Positions 19,774 to 29,704 are shown, counted from the first letter of the stretch. The stretch: 64,000 bases of DNA from Nostoc sp. CHAB 5824 (GCF_020829665.1 NZ_JAIVFT010000003.1:1-64000); one strand, 5' to 3'. Notes: generated by a model not told the origin, from the letters alone. A program made the numbers and translations.

Positions 19774-20100
19774 TCAGGACTTACGGTAATTTATAGCGCT
19801 TCTCGTTTGAATGAAGTAATTATTTATCTGTGTTCACACCGAAGTTCAGAGACGCTCGTGACGCTCGATTACTCGCTAACGCTGCGCTATTGCCTTTGGC
19901 GTCTCCTCTTCTCTACGAGACGCTACGCGAAGGGAGAAGACTCGCTACCGCTACGCTAACAGCGGAAGCCGCCGCTTCGATTTCTGTGTGTGTCCATCTG
20001 TGGTTCTTATTTCTTGATGGATTGCACTCAACGCCCGAACCGCTGTATTCAACAGCACGACGCAAGAAAGAGAAAAAGATGAGAATACGTAAGCCCTAAA
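19774..20100. repeat. Repeat-rich insert between trpA and trpB
   Basis: About 320 bp are bounded by imperfect inverted ends, AGGACTTACG at 19776 and CGTAAGCCCT ending at 20097. Internally there are several cyanobacterial short palindromes (CGCTAACGCTGCGC, GAGACGCTACGCGAAGG, CTCGCTACCGCTACGC). No gene was found. The AGGACTTACG end resembles the CAGGACTTATG end at 18252, suggesting related small elements flanking trpB. Confidence 0.45.
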
Positions 20101-20103
20101 TGG

Positions 20104-20919
20104 TTAATTTTTAATTTTTACAGTGGGAGTAATAGATGCCTTCAAATCGTTACAAAAATCTCTAACAGCTCGCAGCCCGCGATATGGTGTCGTTTCTCCC
20201 AAGCGTTGCACAAAGGCGCTTCCCACAATCACAGCATCTGCGCCCCACTCCTTAACCTGACGAGCTTGTTCTGGAGTGGAGATGCCAAAACCAACAGCAA
20301 TTGGTTTGTCGGTCACACTGCGGATTTCAGCGAGGACATCTTTAACTCGCGTTTGTAACTGGGAGCGTACACCTGTCACACCTGTGACACTAACTAGGTA
20401 AATAAATCCACGAGATTGACGGGCGATCGCCTCAATCCGTTCTTTTGAACTGTTAGGAGTGACTAACAGTGTGACTTCTATTCCCTCAGCCGAAGCAAGC
20501 TGTAACAAATCATCTGCTTCCTCTAAAGGCAAATCGGGTACAACCAACCCCTTGATTCCAGAAGCTGCAACTTGCTTGAGGAACTGCTGCACACCCAGAT
20601 TTAAAATTGGGTTGTAATAAGTAAACAGGATGATAGGCGATCGCAACTTACGAGTGGCTGAGTGCGCCATCTCTAAAACATGAGTTAAGCGAGTTCCTCC
20701 CTTGAGGGCGCGAGTCGCAGCTGCTTGAATGATAGGTCCATCAGCCAACGGGTCAGAATAGGGAACTCCTAATTCAATGAAGTCTGCACCACTAGCATCC
20801 AAAATTCCTAAGGCTTCGGCTGTCGTTTCCAAATCAGGGTCGCCAGCTGTAATAAAAGGAATTAAAGCACATTCGTTTTTTGCGCGTAAAGATTTAAAGT
20901 GTCCGGAAATAGTAGTCAT
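20104..20919 (-). CDS. trpA: Tryptophan synthase alpha chain
   Basis: The alpha subunit cleaves indole-3-glycerol phosphate to indole, which tunnels to TrpB. The 271-residue barrel shows the catalytic Glu in [16 protein letters not shown] and the Asp in [11 protein letters not shown]. The phosphate-binding blocks are [11 protein letters not shown] and [25 protein letters not shown] stands near the N-terminus. The start ATG follows an AT-rich leader. It lies in line with trpB and trpC on the same strand but is separated from each by 300 bases or more, so co-transcription is uncertain. Confidence 0.97.
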   Translation of the reverse strand: MTTISGHFKSLRAKNECALIPFITAGDPDLETTAEALGILDASGADFIELGVPYSDPLADGPIIQAAATRALKGGTRLTHVLEMAHSATRKLRSPIILFTYYNPILNLGVQQFLKQVAASGIKGLVVPDLPLEEADDLLQLASAEGIEVTLLVTPNSSKERIEAIARQSRGFIYLVSVTGVTGVRSQLQTRVKDVLAEIRSVTDKPIAVGFGISTPEQARQVKEWGADAVIVGSAFVQRLGETTPYRGLRAVRDFCNDLKASITPTVKIKN

Positions 20920-21154
20920 CTTAATTTTCTACTGAAAGCCAACAATAAGTTAATAGGGGAAAGACAGAATCAAAAATGCACCATTTAGGACTAATCAACA
21001 ACAAAAAACTTAGAACTCAGAATTCAGATCAAGTTTAAGCGACTAGTGCTAGCGGAGCGTATTCGCAGGATTCACCCGAATGGCTGATGAGGGTTTACTT
21101 CCCCACCAAAATCTTCTCTTTCAGAGACGCTGCGCGAACGAGAGGCGTGGTTTT

Positions 21155-21188
21155 CAATTAGGTGGCACTTTGAAACTCCACCTAATTG
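21155..21188 (-). terminator. Hairpin downstream of trpC
   Basis: CAATTAGGTGG and CCACCTAATTG form an 11-bp perfect stem around a 12-base loop, 34 bases past the trpC stop. There is no U-tract, so it may act as an mRNA end-stabilising structure or be a repeat. Confidence 0.4.
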
Positions 21189-21221
21189 GATTCTGAATTC
21201 TGGCTTCTGCATTCTGACATC

Positions 21222-22073
21222 TTATTCAATCCTTAATTCCTTGACAGCTTGCTCTAAATCAGCTTGCTTAACTAAGGATTCTCCAATCAACACAGCTTCA
21301 GCTCCCGCTTGGGCGACAAAAGCTAAATCAGAAGATGTGTACAAACCGGACTCACTCACGACCGTAATATCTAAACTACTTAACTTTTTTTTACGTTCTA
21401 CTAATAAGTGTTTCGTCGTTTCTAAGTCAAGGCTAAAGTTTTCCAAATTACGGTTGTTAATGCCGACAAGTTGCACATTTGATAATGCCAGCACTCGGTC
21501 AAGTTCCGTTAAAGTATGCACTTCCACCAATGCAGTCATGCCCAAATGCTGAACAATTTGCAGAAAATCTTCCAGGGTTTCGTCCCTTAAGACGGCAGCA
21601 ATGAGTAGCACTGCATCTGCACCATTGGCTCGTGCTTTGTAAATTTGGTAAGGATCTATGACAAACTCTTTGCAAAGTAGTGGCAATTCTACACTGTTTC
21701 TAATGAGTCGCAAATTCTCAAAACTGCCCTGAAAAAATTTCTCATCAGTTAACACAGAAATACAAGTCGCACCGCCTCGCTCATATGCCAAGGCAATTTT
21801 TACAGGTTCAAAATCAGCACGAATGACTCCTTTACTTGGTGAGGCTTTCTTGACCTCTGCAATAATGCTGGGCTTGATGGGATTTTGCCATAAGGCATTT
21901 AAGAAATTTCGTACAGGAGGAGCAAAACTGAGCTGAAGTTTTAAATCGGCTATTGGGAGTTGCTCTTTCATGGCGGCAACTTCTTGCTGTTTATGCCAAA
22001 CAATTTCTTCAAGAATATGACGCGGTTTGGCGGACTGTGCAGTTATTTCTGATTGAGGATGATAATTCAGCAT
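21222..22073 (-). CDS. trpC: Indole-3-glycerol phosphate synthase
   Basis: This closes the indole ring from carboxyphenylamino-deoxyribulose phosphate. The 283-residue barrel shows [20 protein letters not shown] with the catalytic lysines, [28 protein letters not shown] and [16 protein letters not shown]. The phosphate-binding ends are [13 protein letters not shown] and [10 protein letters not shown]. It is not fused to TrpF, and no trpF (phosphoribosylanthranilate isomerase) occurs in the window. One pathway step must therefore be supplied from elsewhere. Confidence 0.97.
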   Translation of the reverse strand: MLNYHPQSEITAQSAKPRHILEEIVWHKQQEVAAMKEQLPIADLKLQLSFAPPVRNFLNALWQNPIKPSIIAEVKKASPSKGVIRADFEPVKIALAYERGGATCISVLTDEKFFQGSFENLRLIRNSVELPLLCKEFVIDPYQIYKARANGADAVLLIAAVLRDETLEDFLQIVQHLGMTALVEVHTLTELDRVLALSNVQLVGINNRNLENFSLDLETTKHLLVERKKKLSSLDITVVSESGLYTSSDLAFVAQAGAEAVLIGESLVKQADLEQAVKELRIE

Positions 22074-22125
22074 CTTTTTAATAGTGATTAGAGGTGATTC
22101 AATTTGATTCCCCTAACGCCCCTTT

Positions 22126-22160
22126 CTTTTCAAGGAGGGAACTTAGCCCCCCTTGAAAAG
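22126..22160. repeat. Hairpin repeat between trpC and trpEG
   Basis: CTTTTCAAGG (22126-22135) and CCTTGAAAAG (22151-22160) form a perfect 10-bp stem, extended by G/C runs. The segment CCTTGAAAAGGGCT is of the kind dispersed many times in cyanobacterial genomes. A role as trpEG terminator is possible but lacks a U-tract. Confidence 0.4.
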
Positions 22161-22393
22161 GGCTAACCATTACCCACATCTGGTAAAAGCCTTACCATAA
22201 ATTGATTTCAAACCTTAATTGATATTCTCATTTGTTAAAGTTTGTTGAGACTAGCCACGGCATAATTAGGGTTCTGTAATCCGATTTTTAGGCGATCGCC
22301 TCTTTTGAGAAAAATGTGGGTAATGAGAAGTTGAAAAGGGTGGGGGATCTCATGCAGGCGATACATTACTAATCTAAGCGTGTGCAGAGGTGA

Positions 22394-24589
22394 TTATGCA
22401 AGGACTGAAGAGGGGCGTATACTAGTGAATTCACGCACTATATTTGTAATAATTCTTAAGCCGACTTCTTCTGCCAAAGTCATAATAGATTCTGGATGGA
22501 ACTGAACGCCGGCAATTGGTAATGTTTGATGCTCGATACCCATAATCACACCATCCGCAGATATGGCTGTCACTTTGAGTTCTGGAGGTAGGCTTTCTGG
22601 TAGTGCATACAACGAGTGGTATCTACCAACTTCAAACGATTGGGGTAAGCCTTTAAAGGCAACAGAATCTGGATCAACAACAGATACCTGAGATACCTTC
22701 CCATGCTGGGGATAATCCAGAATTCCCAGCTTTCCTCCGTGTGCCTCGACAATTGACTGTAATCCTAAACACACACCAAATATAGGAATTTCCCGTTTTT
22801 TGCAGGCTGCAATTGTATCTGCAACACCGAAGTCACTTGGTTTTCCAGGACCAGGAGATAAAACAACCAAGTCGGGTTTTTCTGCATCAAAAACTGATTC
22901 TGCAAAACCATGCCGTAGTGTTGTCACTGTAGCACCGGTTTGACGGATGTAATTTGCTAGGGTATGAACAAATGAGTCTTCATAGTCAACTAGCAAGACA
23001 CGCTTGAGCGCCCCTGGATTTGCTTCTTGAATGTCAAGATTTGTCAATTTTGTCAAATCTGCACTCTTATAGATCACTGTGCGAAGTGTTTGGAATAAGG
23101 CACTAGCTTTAATGATAGTTTCTTGTGCCTCGGCTTCTGGTTCTGAGTCATAAAGAACTGTTGCACCGACTCGCACCTGTGCAACTGAGTCCTTCAGTCG
23201 AATAGTTCGTAAAATGAGACCAGTATTCAAGTTACCTTTAAAAGTTAAGTATCCGACCGCTCCACCATACCAACGTCTAGGACTGCGCTCATTTTGTTCG
23301 AGAAACTGCATGGCAGAACGTTTTGGTGCCCCTGTCACTGTGACTGCCCACAGATGGGTGAGGAATGCATCCAAAGCATCAGATTCCGGTTGCAGTGTGC
23401 CTTCCACATGGTCTACTGTATGGATAAGATGGCTATACATTTCGATTTGACGACGACCAATCACTCGCACAGATCCTGGCTCACAAATCCGCGACTTGTC
23501 GTTGCGGTCTACGTCGGTACACATGGTAAGTTCAGATTCATCTTTACGCGAGTTCAGCAGCTTCTGAATTTGCGCCGCATCACCAATTGCATCTAGTCCG
23601 CGGCTTATTGTACCACTGATTGGGCAAGTTTCAACACGTCTGCCGTCAACACGCACAAATATTTCTGGAGATGCACCAATCAGATATTCTCCACCTAAAT
23701 TAAAGATAAATCCATAGGGACTGGGATTTATCTCCTTGAGAGTGCGGAAAAGTTCGGTTGGGGATTTTTCGCAGGCTTGAAAGAAGCTTTGACTAGGAAC
23801 AACCTCAAATAAATCACCGCGACGGAAGTAATCGAGGGCTTTGGTCACTTGTCCCTCATATTCACCTGGTGCATGGTCAGAGGTTTGAGCGACACTGAGG
23901 CGCTGACCTCGGTAATCCATAACTTCACCTGTGCGAGGTAAATCCCTAGTGCTACCAACCTTAGTCACAAAATCATATTGCACACGAAACGCCTGTTGCA
24001 GGTGGTAGTCAACAATTAACAATTCATCAGGGAGATATAGTACCAAATCCCTTTGGTCTGCTGCACGTTCCAGAAGCTTTGGCATTTGCTCAAACTGGAA
24101 AACCAAGTCATAGCCAAATGCGCCATAAAGTCCCAGATTTTCGTCTTCCGGACTGTAGAAGACAGATAATATCTCGCGAACTACACTGAAAACAGATGGT
24201 TGTCTGCTGCGTTCTTCTTCTGAAAATAAACGTTCTGTTGGTTTGACCGAACCGATGATACGGTTGTTCTCTTTATTTACAGCCTGAAGGTATGGCTGGT
24301 CTAACAAACACTCTGCGAGATAATCTAGCAGCACTTTGCCTCGCTCGTTATGCGCCGTAATGGTAAAAGTGTTATCGCGGGTAACAAGCTCTAACGGTGG
24401 ATTGACAAAACCGATCGCCCATCGTTTATACCGTCCTGGATATTCGTAGCTACTTGCCAACAAGCCTCCCCGTTGGGAATCTAGACGTACCAAAACCTCT
24501 TCAATTGCTGAATCTATGGAAGTATTAGTTACAGAACGCGATACAAATATTCCACCTTGAGTTGTGTAGGATTGTCTATCAAAATGCAT
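22394..24589 (-). CDS. trpEG: Fused anthranilate synthase (components I and II)
   Basis: This 731-residue fusion makes anthranilate from chorismate and glutamine. TrpE-like residues 1 to about 515 carry the chorismate-binding blocks LIGASPEIFVRVDGRRVETC, CPISGTISRG, DRNDKSRICEPGSVRVIGR and VTGAPKRSAMQFLE. A glutamine amidotransferase follows (about 530-725) with the nucleophile Cys in FGVCLGLQSIVEAHGG and the His-Glu pair in VQFHPESIMT. Such one-piece enzymes are known from rhizobia and some cyanobacteria. Cyanobacteria may also carry separate trpE and trpG, so this copy may serve the specialised pathway (inference). A Fur-box-like site lies 212 bases upstream of the start. Confidence 0.95.
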   Translation of the reverse strand: MHFDRQSYTTQGGIFVSRSVTNTSIDSAIEEVLVRLDSQRGGLLASSYEYPGRYKRWAIGFVNPPLELVTRDNTFTITAHNERGKVLLDYLAECLLDQPYLQAVNKENNRIIGSVKPTERLFSEEERSRQPSVFSVVREILSVFYSPEDENLGLYGAFGYDLVFQFEQMPKLLERAADQRDLVLYLPDELLIVDYHLQQAFRVQYDFVTKVGSTRDLPRTGEVMDYRGQRLSVAQTSDHAPGEYEGQVTKALDYFRRGDLFEVVPSQSFFQACEKSPTELFRTLKEINPSPYGFIFNLGGEYLIGASPEIFVRVDGRRVETCPISGTISRGLDAIGDAAQIQKLLNSRKDESELTMCTDVDRNDKSRICEPGSVRVIGRRQIEMYSHLIHTVDHVEGTLQPESDALDAFLTHLWAVTVTGAPKRSAMQFLEQNERSPRRWYGGAVGYLTFKGNLNTGLILRTIRLKDSVAQVRVGATVLYDSEPEAEAQETIIKASALFQTLRTVIYKSADLTKLTNLDIQEANPGALKRVLLVDYEDSFVHTLANYIRQTGATVTTLRHGFAESVFDAEKPDLVVLSPGPGKPSDFGVADTIAACKKREIPIFGVCLGLQSIVEAHGGKLGILDYPQHGKVSQVSVVDPDSVAFKGLPQSFEVGRYHSLYALPESLPPELKVTAISADGVIMGIEHQTLPIAGVQFHPESIMTLAEEVGLRIITNIVREFTSIRPSSVLA

Positions 24590-24800
24590 TACTTTTTACC
24601 CTCTTAAATCTGAAACATTACTGGGATAGTTTGGTTATTTACTGGCATTGCGTGCAGGACACTGGTTAGAATCTGGTGTTGACCATCATTTATTTAGTGG
24701 CTGCGGGGTTAACAACAACTTCCTGATCTTAAATAGGTGCAACTAAATTTGATTTATGCAGTTTTGAGAAATAACTGATTTTGAGCAGCAATTTTCATTA

Positions 24801-24815
24801 TGAGAATGATTATCA
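24801..24815. promoter_or_regulatory. Fur-box-like 7-1-7 site upstream of trpEG
   Basis: TGAGAATGATTATCA fits the 7-1-7 Fur pattern TGATAAT-N-ATTATCA with one mismatch. It stands 212 bases before the trpEG start, in the 465-base gap 24590-25054 that otherwise holds no gene. If functional, it would tie tryptophan supply to iron status. The distance from the start leaves this uncertain. Confidence 0.4.
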
Positions 24816-25054
24816 ATACGTCAAGGGTGAAACTAATTGATGAAACCTGGGAAACGTTGAGAATGCTCCTGAATGATGAATTTAACCTACATTTTGCACT
24901 TAAATCAGTAGTATAAATAAATTACATTTAGCAAAAATCTCAAATTATAATTTGGACATCTAAATAAACCTCAAAAAATAAATTATGCTGCATAAATTAC
25001 CAGCTTTCAAATACCGCTACGAAAGCTAGTTAAATTTACTTTATAAATCAACTC

Positions 25055-26617
25055 TTAAGTAATATTTAATTTGTGGATGCGTTCTTTAAATTCTTGTGCC
25101 CTTTGTTGATTAGGAATTTCTGCCACCAAGTTTTCTATAAGTTGCTTTGGAGTGAGATTTGGCTGTTGATCTAAAGTATGTTCCAAAATTATGCTAGCAA
25201 CAGGTCCAACAAAACTAGTCAGTTCTCGCCGACATTGTTCTAAAAACTCTGGATTGCTAATCGCAGGATAGTTTCCGAGGGGTTCGTGTAAGTTAGTAAA
25301 ATTCTGAAGTTTTTGGGAGTGAGGTTCAACAAGAACTTGGATACGACTTTTAAAATTTTGTGCCAGTTGTGCATTAGGTATTGATCCAGCTAGCGTTTCA
25401 ATGAATTCTTTTTGTGCTATATGTGGATTTTTTTCTAACGTATTCTTCATCAAAACACTGGCGAAAGGACCAACAAAACTAGTCAATTCTTGCCCAACAA
25501 ATTCTAAAAATTCTGGATTGATTGAGACAGTTGTTTGTGGATATAATTCCGTATTTTTTTCACTTTCTTGAAGCTTTTTTTCTAATTCCTCTAAAATTAG
25601 CAAATCTTCTAAATCTTTATTTGTAACTGCTTTTTGTTTTGGCTGTTCGTATGTAATGTTAGAATTAGCTTGTGGTTTTTTCGGGAACAGGCTTGATATT
25701 ATGCCACCAAATGAAAACGATTTATTATTATTGGTACTATTGTCATTACTACTATTACTAGTAGTAATATTATTACTATTAAGTTCAACGAGAACTTCGT
25801 TTGCTGACTGATAGCGCTGTGTTAGTGATTCTGCTAGCATTTTTTCGAGTATGCGAGCTAAAGAGTCACTGATATTGGCATAGGAGCGCCATTGCCACTT
25901 TAAAGAACCATCTAATAACATATGTGGCATTTTCGCAGTCAAAAGGACAATTGCAGAAACACCAAGTGCGTAGATATCACTGGAAGGGTAGCACTGTCCT
26001 AAACGCAGCTGTTCTGGTGGAGAGTAGCCAATTTTCCCCACTACTGAACCTTGAATTGAGTATTGGTATGGATTTTGGGCTGATAATATCTGAGTGAATT
26101 TCTCTTTAACCACCCCAAAATCTATCAGCACTGGTTTAGATTGCTTATGAGCAAGCATGACATTTTCCAGCGAGATATCCCGATGAATGATGTTGCGCTG
26201 GTGGATATATTCCAAAACTGGCAACATATCTACTAGCCATGCTCTGATTTCTGTTTCGGAAAATGGCTTACCTTTTGCTGAAAGACGTTCGGATAAAATT
26301 TGTGCATAGTTTTTGCCATCAATATATTCTTGGATGATAAACAGCCGTTCGTTCTCTGTCAACCAAGCCAGAAATTTGGGAATTTGAGGATGCTGAATTT
26401 GGTATAAAACTTTTGCTTCCCGCTCAAATAGCTCCCTAGATTTACGAATAATATATTCTTTTCTGGTTGCAGGTACAAACTCTTTGAGAACACAAGCTTC
26501 ATTAAAGCGCTGAGTATCAAATGCTAGGTAAGTTCGTCCGAATCCCCCTTGTCCAAGAATTTTCTCAACCAGATAACGGTTATTGATTAGAGTTCCTGGG
26601 TTTATTTCTGCAATCAT
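25055..26617 (-). CDS. Serine/threonine protein kinase with two C-terminal repeat modules
   Basis: This 520-residue soluble Hanks-type kinase has the glycine loop ILGQGGFGRTYLAFD and the lysine in CVLKEF. The catalytic loop is IIHRDISLENVML (about residue 142), followed by DFGVVKEKFT and an APE-like SPPEQLRLG. An Asn/Ser-rich linker (about 280-340) follows. Two copies of an about 60-residue module lie near 365-430 and 450-515, each with the core ELTSFVGP-(FV)A-(S)-(VI)-L and a downstream NAQ/NQQ-R(A)Q-F-(K)-(ES)RI. The same module ends the caspase-like protein at 29814-32180. There is no membrane segment. Its neighbours suggest a signalling system with the DUF1822 and sigma genes. Confidence 0.9.
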   Translation of the reverse strand: MIAEINPGTLINNRYLVEKILGQGGFGRTYLAFDTQRFNEACVLKEFVPATRKEYIIRKSRELFEREAKVLYQIQHPQIPKFLAWLTENERLFIIQEYIDGKNYAQILSERLSAKGKPFSETEIRAWLVDMLPVLEYIHQRNIIHRDISLENVMLAHKQSKPVLIDFGVVKEKFTQILSAQNPYQYSIQGSVVGKIGYSPPEQLRLGQCYPSSDIYALGVSAIVLLTAKMPHMLLDGSLKWQWRSYANISDSLARILEKMLAESLTQRYQSANEVLVELNSNNITTSNSSNDNSTNNNKSFSFGGIISSLFPKKPQANSNITYEQPKQKAVTNKDLEDLLILEELEKKLQESEKNTELYPQTTVSINPEFLEFVGQELTSFVGPFASVLMKNTLEKNPHIAQKEFIETLAGSIPNAQLAQNFKSRIQVLVEPHSQKLQNFTNLHEPLGNYPAISNPEFLEQCRRELTSFVGPVASIILEHTLDQQPNLTPKQLIENLVAEIPNQQRAQEFKERIHKLNIT

Positions 26618-26956
26618 TTTTCAGTTTTGGTTTAAGTATTAATACAATTTTTAATTTCATCCGGTTAGAGATTCAAAATTACGGATACGGCTAAAGCTGG
26701 TAAGCTAAAAAACATCTAATTTGTATAATCGAATTAAACATAAGTCTTGTGGGGTGGGCAACATGAGCGCCCAGCTTATGTAATTTAAATGTGGAACAGC
26801 TTATCGCTGTCAGTTATGTAAACTTAAGGCAGGCATTTAGTAATACGCGTGTTTTACTAATTTTGTCGTGCGTCTTAACACCCCCATCGTGGGGTTAAAG
26901 AAAGAAAATTATGTAGTTGTTATTTTAGTTGTAATTTAGCAACTCCTTTTTGCTCA
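26618..26956. other. Intergenic region with a hairpin
   Basis: The kinase promoter should be here. A bulged hairpin near 26875-26899 (TTAACACCCCC paired with GGGGTTAA) may terminate the DUF1822 transcript. No gene is seen. Confidence 0.35.
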
Positions 26957-28132
26957 TCAAAAATACAACACTTCGCATGAATAATCTTCTGGAGTCGGTT
27001 CTATTTGCCACACTAACCCTTCTCCAGGTTCGCTCAAAGCGACTTCAATGTAAAGCCTGTTTATAGGAGTTTTGGCTTGCGTTTGATTACCTGCAAATGG
27101 CTGTAAATCTTCAGTTAGAAGTCTCAATTTAAATCCACTCTCGATCAAATTGCCTGTTTGACTCCGTAGTTCAAAGCGCCATATGTTGTCTTCAATACTG
27201 CCTTTAGGTTGCACCCACAGTTCGTATTGTTGCCCACTAATTGTTAATTTTCGCACTAAAGCTGGTAATGTTGATTCTACCTCCGAACCCCGCGCTCCGG
27301 CAAAATTAGACTGTAAATCTACACTTACCCAACCAAATTTTTGTGCAAAATCTGATACACCACTTTGCATCCATTGACGAATTGACCATTGTTGTTGCTG
27401 TCCTTGACGTTGTTCGTACAAACGTTGTCTCCAACCTGCATGTTCTAAGAGCGCTCCCCAGATTTGAAAGGGTACTGCTATGCGTGGTAATATAAGTCTA
27501 GGATTCCCTAAGCGCTGAAGTAAGCTTTGTGCTTGAGCGGCAGATAAAGCAGGCATTGGGGCAGTTTCAAGGTGAGTCACTTCTTCTGGACATATTTGAC
27601 GCGCCATCCAGAGGATATTTAAATTAGAAATCAAATTTTCTGCATCTAAACAATAAGCGCGATCGCTTGCATCATACGTTCCCATATTCTTAAGTTGCGC
27701 GTGGGTTGTACACCCCCAAACCCGAATGTAGCCCTCTTCTAAATTAACTTGCACTGCTAAATAATAATCAGCACTCCAGCTAGGAATATCTACCCATTCT
27801 TGAGGAACGCGCAGTTCGCTTAAATCAACTGCTTCTGTAGGGACTAATACCATTCGTGACGTTCCAAAGGAAATACCAGTACCATTAACAACTTCCCAAA
27901 TACTCGGATGAGCCTTTAAAGCAGGAAAAGCAGTTGCATGAGGAGCATATTCTTCTTGTAGCCAAGGTAAAAAAGTATTTAAACACAAGCGATTGAGATA
28001 AGCAGTCCAACGACGATTGTCTGTGGAAAAAGCTTGGCTTTGCTCCCAAGCTTTTGTTTGCTCAACTTCAGAAATTTCTAACCACAAATGTGTAGGGTTT
28101 GTTAATGTCACTGCGCCTGCGTTAAATGTCAT
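26957..28132 (-). CDS. DUF1822 family protein
   Basis: This 391-residue protein is of a cyanobacterium-specific family of unknown biochemical function, commonly encoded right after a sigma-70-like gene. Recognised features are the N-terminal HLWLEISEVEQTKAWEQSQ, then RWTAYLNRLCLNTFLPWLQE. The mid-region YYLAVQVNLEEGYIRVWGCT and the C-terminal ELRSQTGNLIESGFKLRLLT also fit. There are no signal or membrane segments. Its start overlaps the stop of the sigma factor gene by four bases (ATGA), so the two are translationally coupled. A role as partner or regulator of that sigma factor is a reasonable inference, not established. Confidence 0.85.
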   Translation of the reverse strand: MTFNAGAVTLTNPTHLWLEISEVEQTKAWEQSQAFSTDNRRWTAYLNRLCLNTFLPWLQEEYAPHATAFPALKAHPSIWEVVNGTGISFGTSRMVLVPTEAVDLSELRVPQEWVDIPSWSADYYLAVQVNLEEGYIRVWGCTTHAQLKNMGTYDASDRAYCLDAENLISNLNILWMARQICPEEVTHLETAPMPALSAAQAQSLLQRLGNPRLILPRIAVPFQIWGALLEHAGWRQRLYEQRQGQQQQWSIRQWMQSGVSDFAQKFGWVSVDLQSNFAGARGSEVESTLPALVRKLTISGQQYELWVQPKGSIEDNIWRFELRSQTGNLIESGFKLRLLTEDLQPFAGNQTQAKTPINRLYIEVALSEPGEGLVWQIEPTPEDYSCEVLYF

Positions 28133-29343
28133 AATGATTGCTCCAATTCAAGGAAGGAACGACTATAGTGAGCTTGTAACCATTCCTCTAAAATAGTGTT
28201 GATATAATTCAATACCTGTGAATTTAGCGAAGTATGCAGCGATTCTCTAGTCCAGGTAGCTAGTTTAAGCAATAACAAGTCCTTAGACTTAGTGAGCCGA
28301 CGAGAAACAGTGTACTGCTTGACTCCTAATTGTTTTGCAATCTGTTGTTGAGTTAAACCCTCACTGTAATAAAGTTTTATGATATTTTGCGCTTCAACCT
28401 CCAGTTCATCCAAAGCTGTGATTAACACAGCACTAATCTCAGATTGTTTCGATTGTCTCTCAAGCACTTCTTCTTGAGCAATAATGTCTGTTAATAACGA
28501 TTCCTGCCTAAGTTGCGGTAGAATATCTTGAAACTCCCCAGAACCATCATCTCCTGTTGGCGCATTTAAGGAGGTAATATTAGGGTGCAAATAAGTGCGG
28601 AAAGCTTTCGCACAATTTACCAGCCATTTTTCTATTGTTTCTGGATTGCACTCTGCCCCTGGTTGTGACAATTGAGTGTTGCGTTGAAAATTGTAAAGCT
28701 GAGCGATCGCGTGCCATACAGTATCATCTGGTCTTGCCAGTTTGCGAGTACCAGTAGGAACCTTAGGAGCATATAGAGACTGGTAGCATTTCCAGGCTAA
28801 TACATAACGTTCTATTGTGTCCGCACTCAGTCCAACATTTTGTAAAGACTCCACTAACCGCTTTTGAGTCAGCCTCCGCAACAATCGCCAATTGGTGCAA
28901 ATATCAACTTCGTTCTGCTGGCGCAGCATTTCCTTAATTTCGCTGCTATAAATCACACTGGCGTAATTTTTAAGGTCAAAACCCATCTCGGGTTTAAACT
29001 TTTTCAAAACCTTATCTGTGCTAGTTACTACCATTTGAAAGCAGTCAGCTAAAGTGTATTGTTCAGAAGAAAAATTTGCAACTGTTTTGTTAGCCGCCCA
29101 ATAGCATACTTCTTGTAAATAAGCTGACAAATGCCCTCGTGCCATATTTTCTGCTTGACTTTGCCATAATTTATACCAGTAATAAACCCAGAAATTCTCA
29201 GAATTTTCTGGTTCTGATAGACGCGCTTTATGATTGAGTATATTTCTACGCAGTTTAGCATCAGTAGCCCAACCAATTACCCTATCTGCGTCGAATTGTA
29301 AGAAAGTCGTAAATAGCTCGGTGATACCTTGGCGGGAACGCAT
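28129..29343 (-). CDS. Sigma-70 family RNA polymerase sigma factor
   Basis: This 404-residue protein has a clear region 4 helix-turn-helix near its C-terminus (AQNIIKLYYSEGLTQQQIAK then QLGVKQYTVSRRLTKSKDLL). A region 2-like part (YTLADCFQMVVTSTDKVLKK and MGFDLKNYASVIYSSEI) precedes it. The middle is longer than in standard ECF factors and resembles the cyanobacterial large sigma-like proteins paired with DUF1822. It is coupled by a 4-base overlap to the DUF1822 gene. The promoter region carries an 11-bp tandem repeat. Target genes are unknown. Confidence 0.85.
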   Translation of the reverse strand: MRSRQGITELFTTFLQFDADRVIGWATDAKLRRNILNHKARLSEPENSENFWVYYWYKLWQSQAENMARGHLSAYLQEVCYWAANKTVANFSSEQYTLADCFQMVVTSTDKVLKKFKPEMGFDLKNYASVIYSSEIKEMLRQQNEVDICTNWRLLRRLTQKRLVESLQNVGLSADTIERYVLAWKCYQSLYAPKVPTGTRKLARPDDTVWHAIAQLYNFQRNTQLSQPGAECNPETIEKWLVNCAKAFRTYLHPNITSLNAPTGDDGSGEFQDILPQLRQESLLTDIIAQEEVLERQSKQSEISAVLITALDELEVEAQNIIKLYYSEGLTQQQIAKQLGVKQYTVSRRLTKSKDLLLLKLATWTRESLHTSLNSQVLNYINTILEEWLQAHYSRSFLELEQSL

Positions 29344-29390
29344 AAATTAAACAATTTGTAAATGGTCCACTAAATAAACGATAATATAAA

Positions 29391-29443
29391 TAGATAGTAG
29401 ATAGATAGTAGATAGATAGTAGATAGATAGTAGATGGATAGTT
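29391..29443. repeat. 11-bp tandem repeat upstream of sigma gene
   Basis: TAGATAGTAGA is repeated four times without change from 29391 to 29434, with a degenerate fifth copy (TGGATAGTT). It lies about 48 bases upstream of the sigma factor start, in the promoter or leader, where copy-number change could alter expression. It is a short tandem repeat of the STRR class. Confidence 0.8.
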
Positions 29444-29704
29444 AAATTACAAATACACTTATGCAGAAAATGAGGGTGCTATAATACTGGAGCTTTCCTG
29501 CCCACTCTAGTTTCGAGGTCTAGTATAAGTATTCATAATAATTTTTATGTTTTAATTTATAATAATTTATACAAGTCATATACTGACCAAATAATTAAAA
29601 CATGATATCTGACAAGAGATAGACTAGAAGATTACAAATATAAATAAATATTTATAAATGAACTTTTATTTAAGTATTTTAACGCAATAAATTACTGTTT
29701 GTAA

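Noticed and set aside
14483..24589. Trp block as part of a scytonemin cluster
   Set aside because: No scyA, scyB, scyC or scyD-F type gene is present; the nearby signature genes are of RebO/RebD type instead.
24590..25054. Tryptophan attenuator leader before trpEG
   Set aside because: No short frame with clustered Trp codons and no alternating stem-loops could be seen.
29391..29443. CRISPR-like array
   Set aside because: Units are 11 bp, contiguous and without spacers; no cas genes are present. No other array was found in the window.
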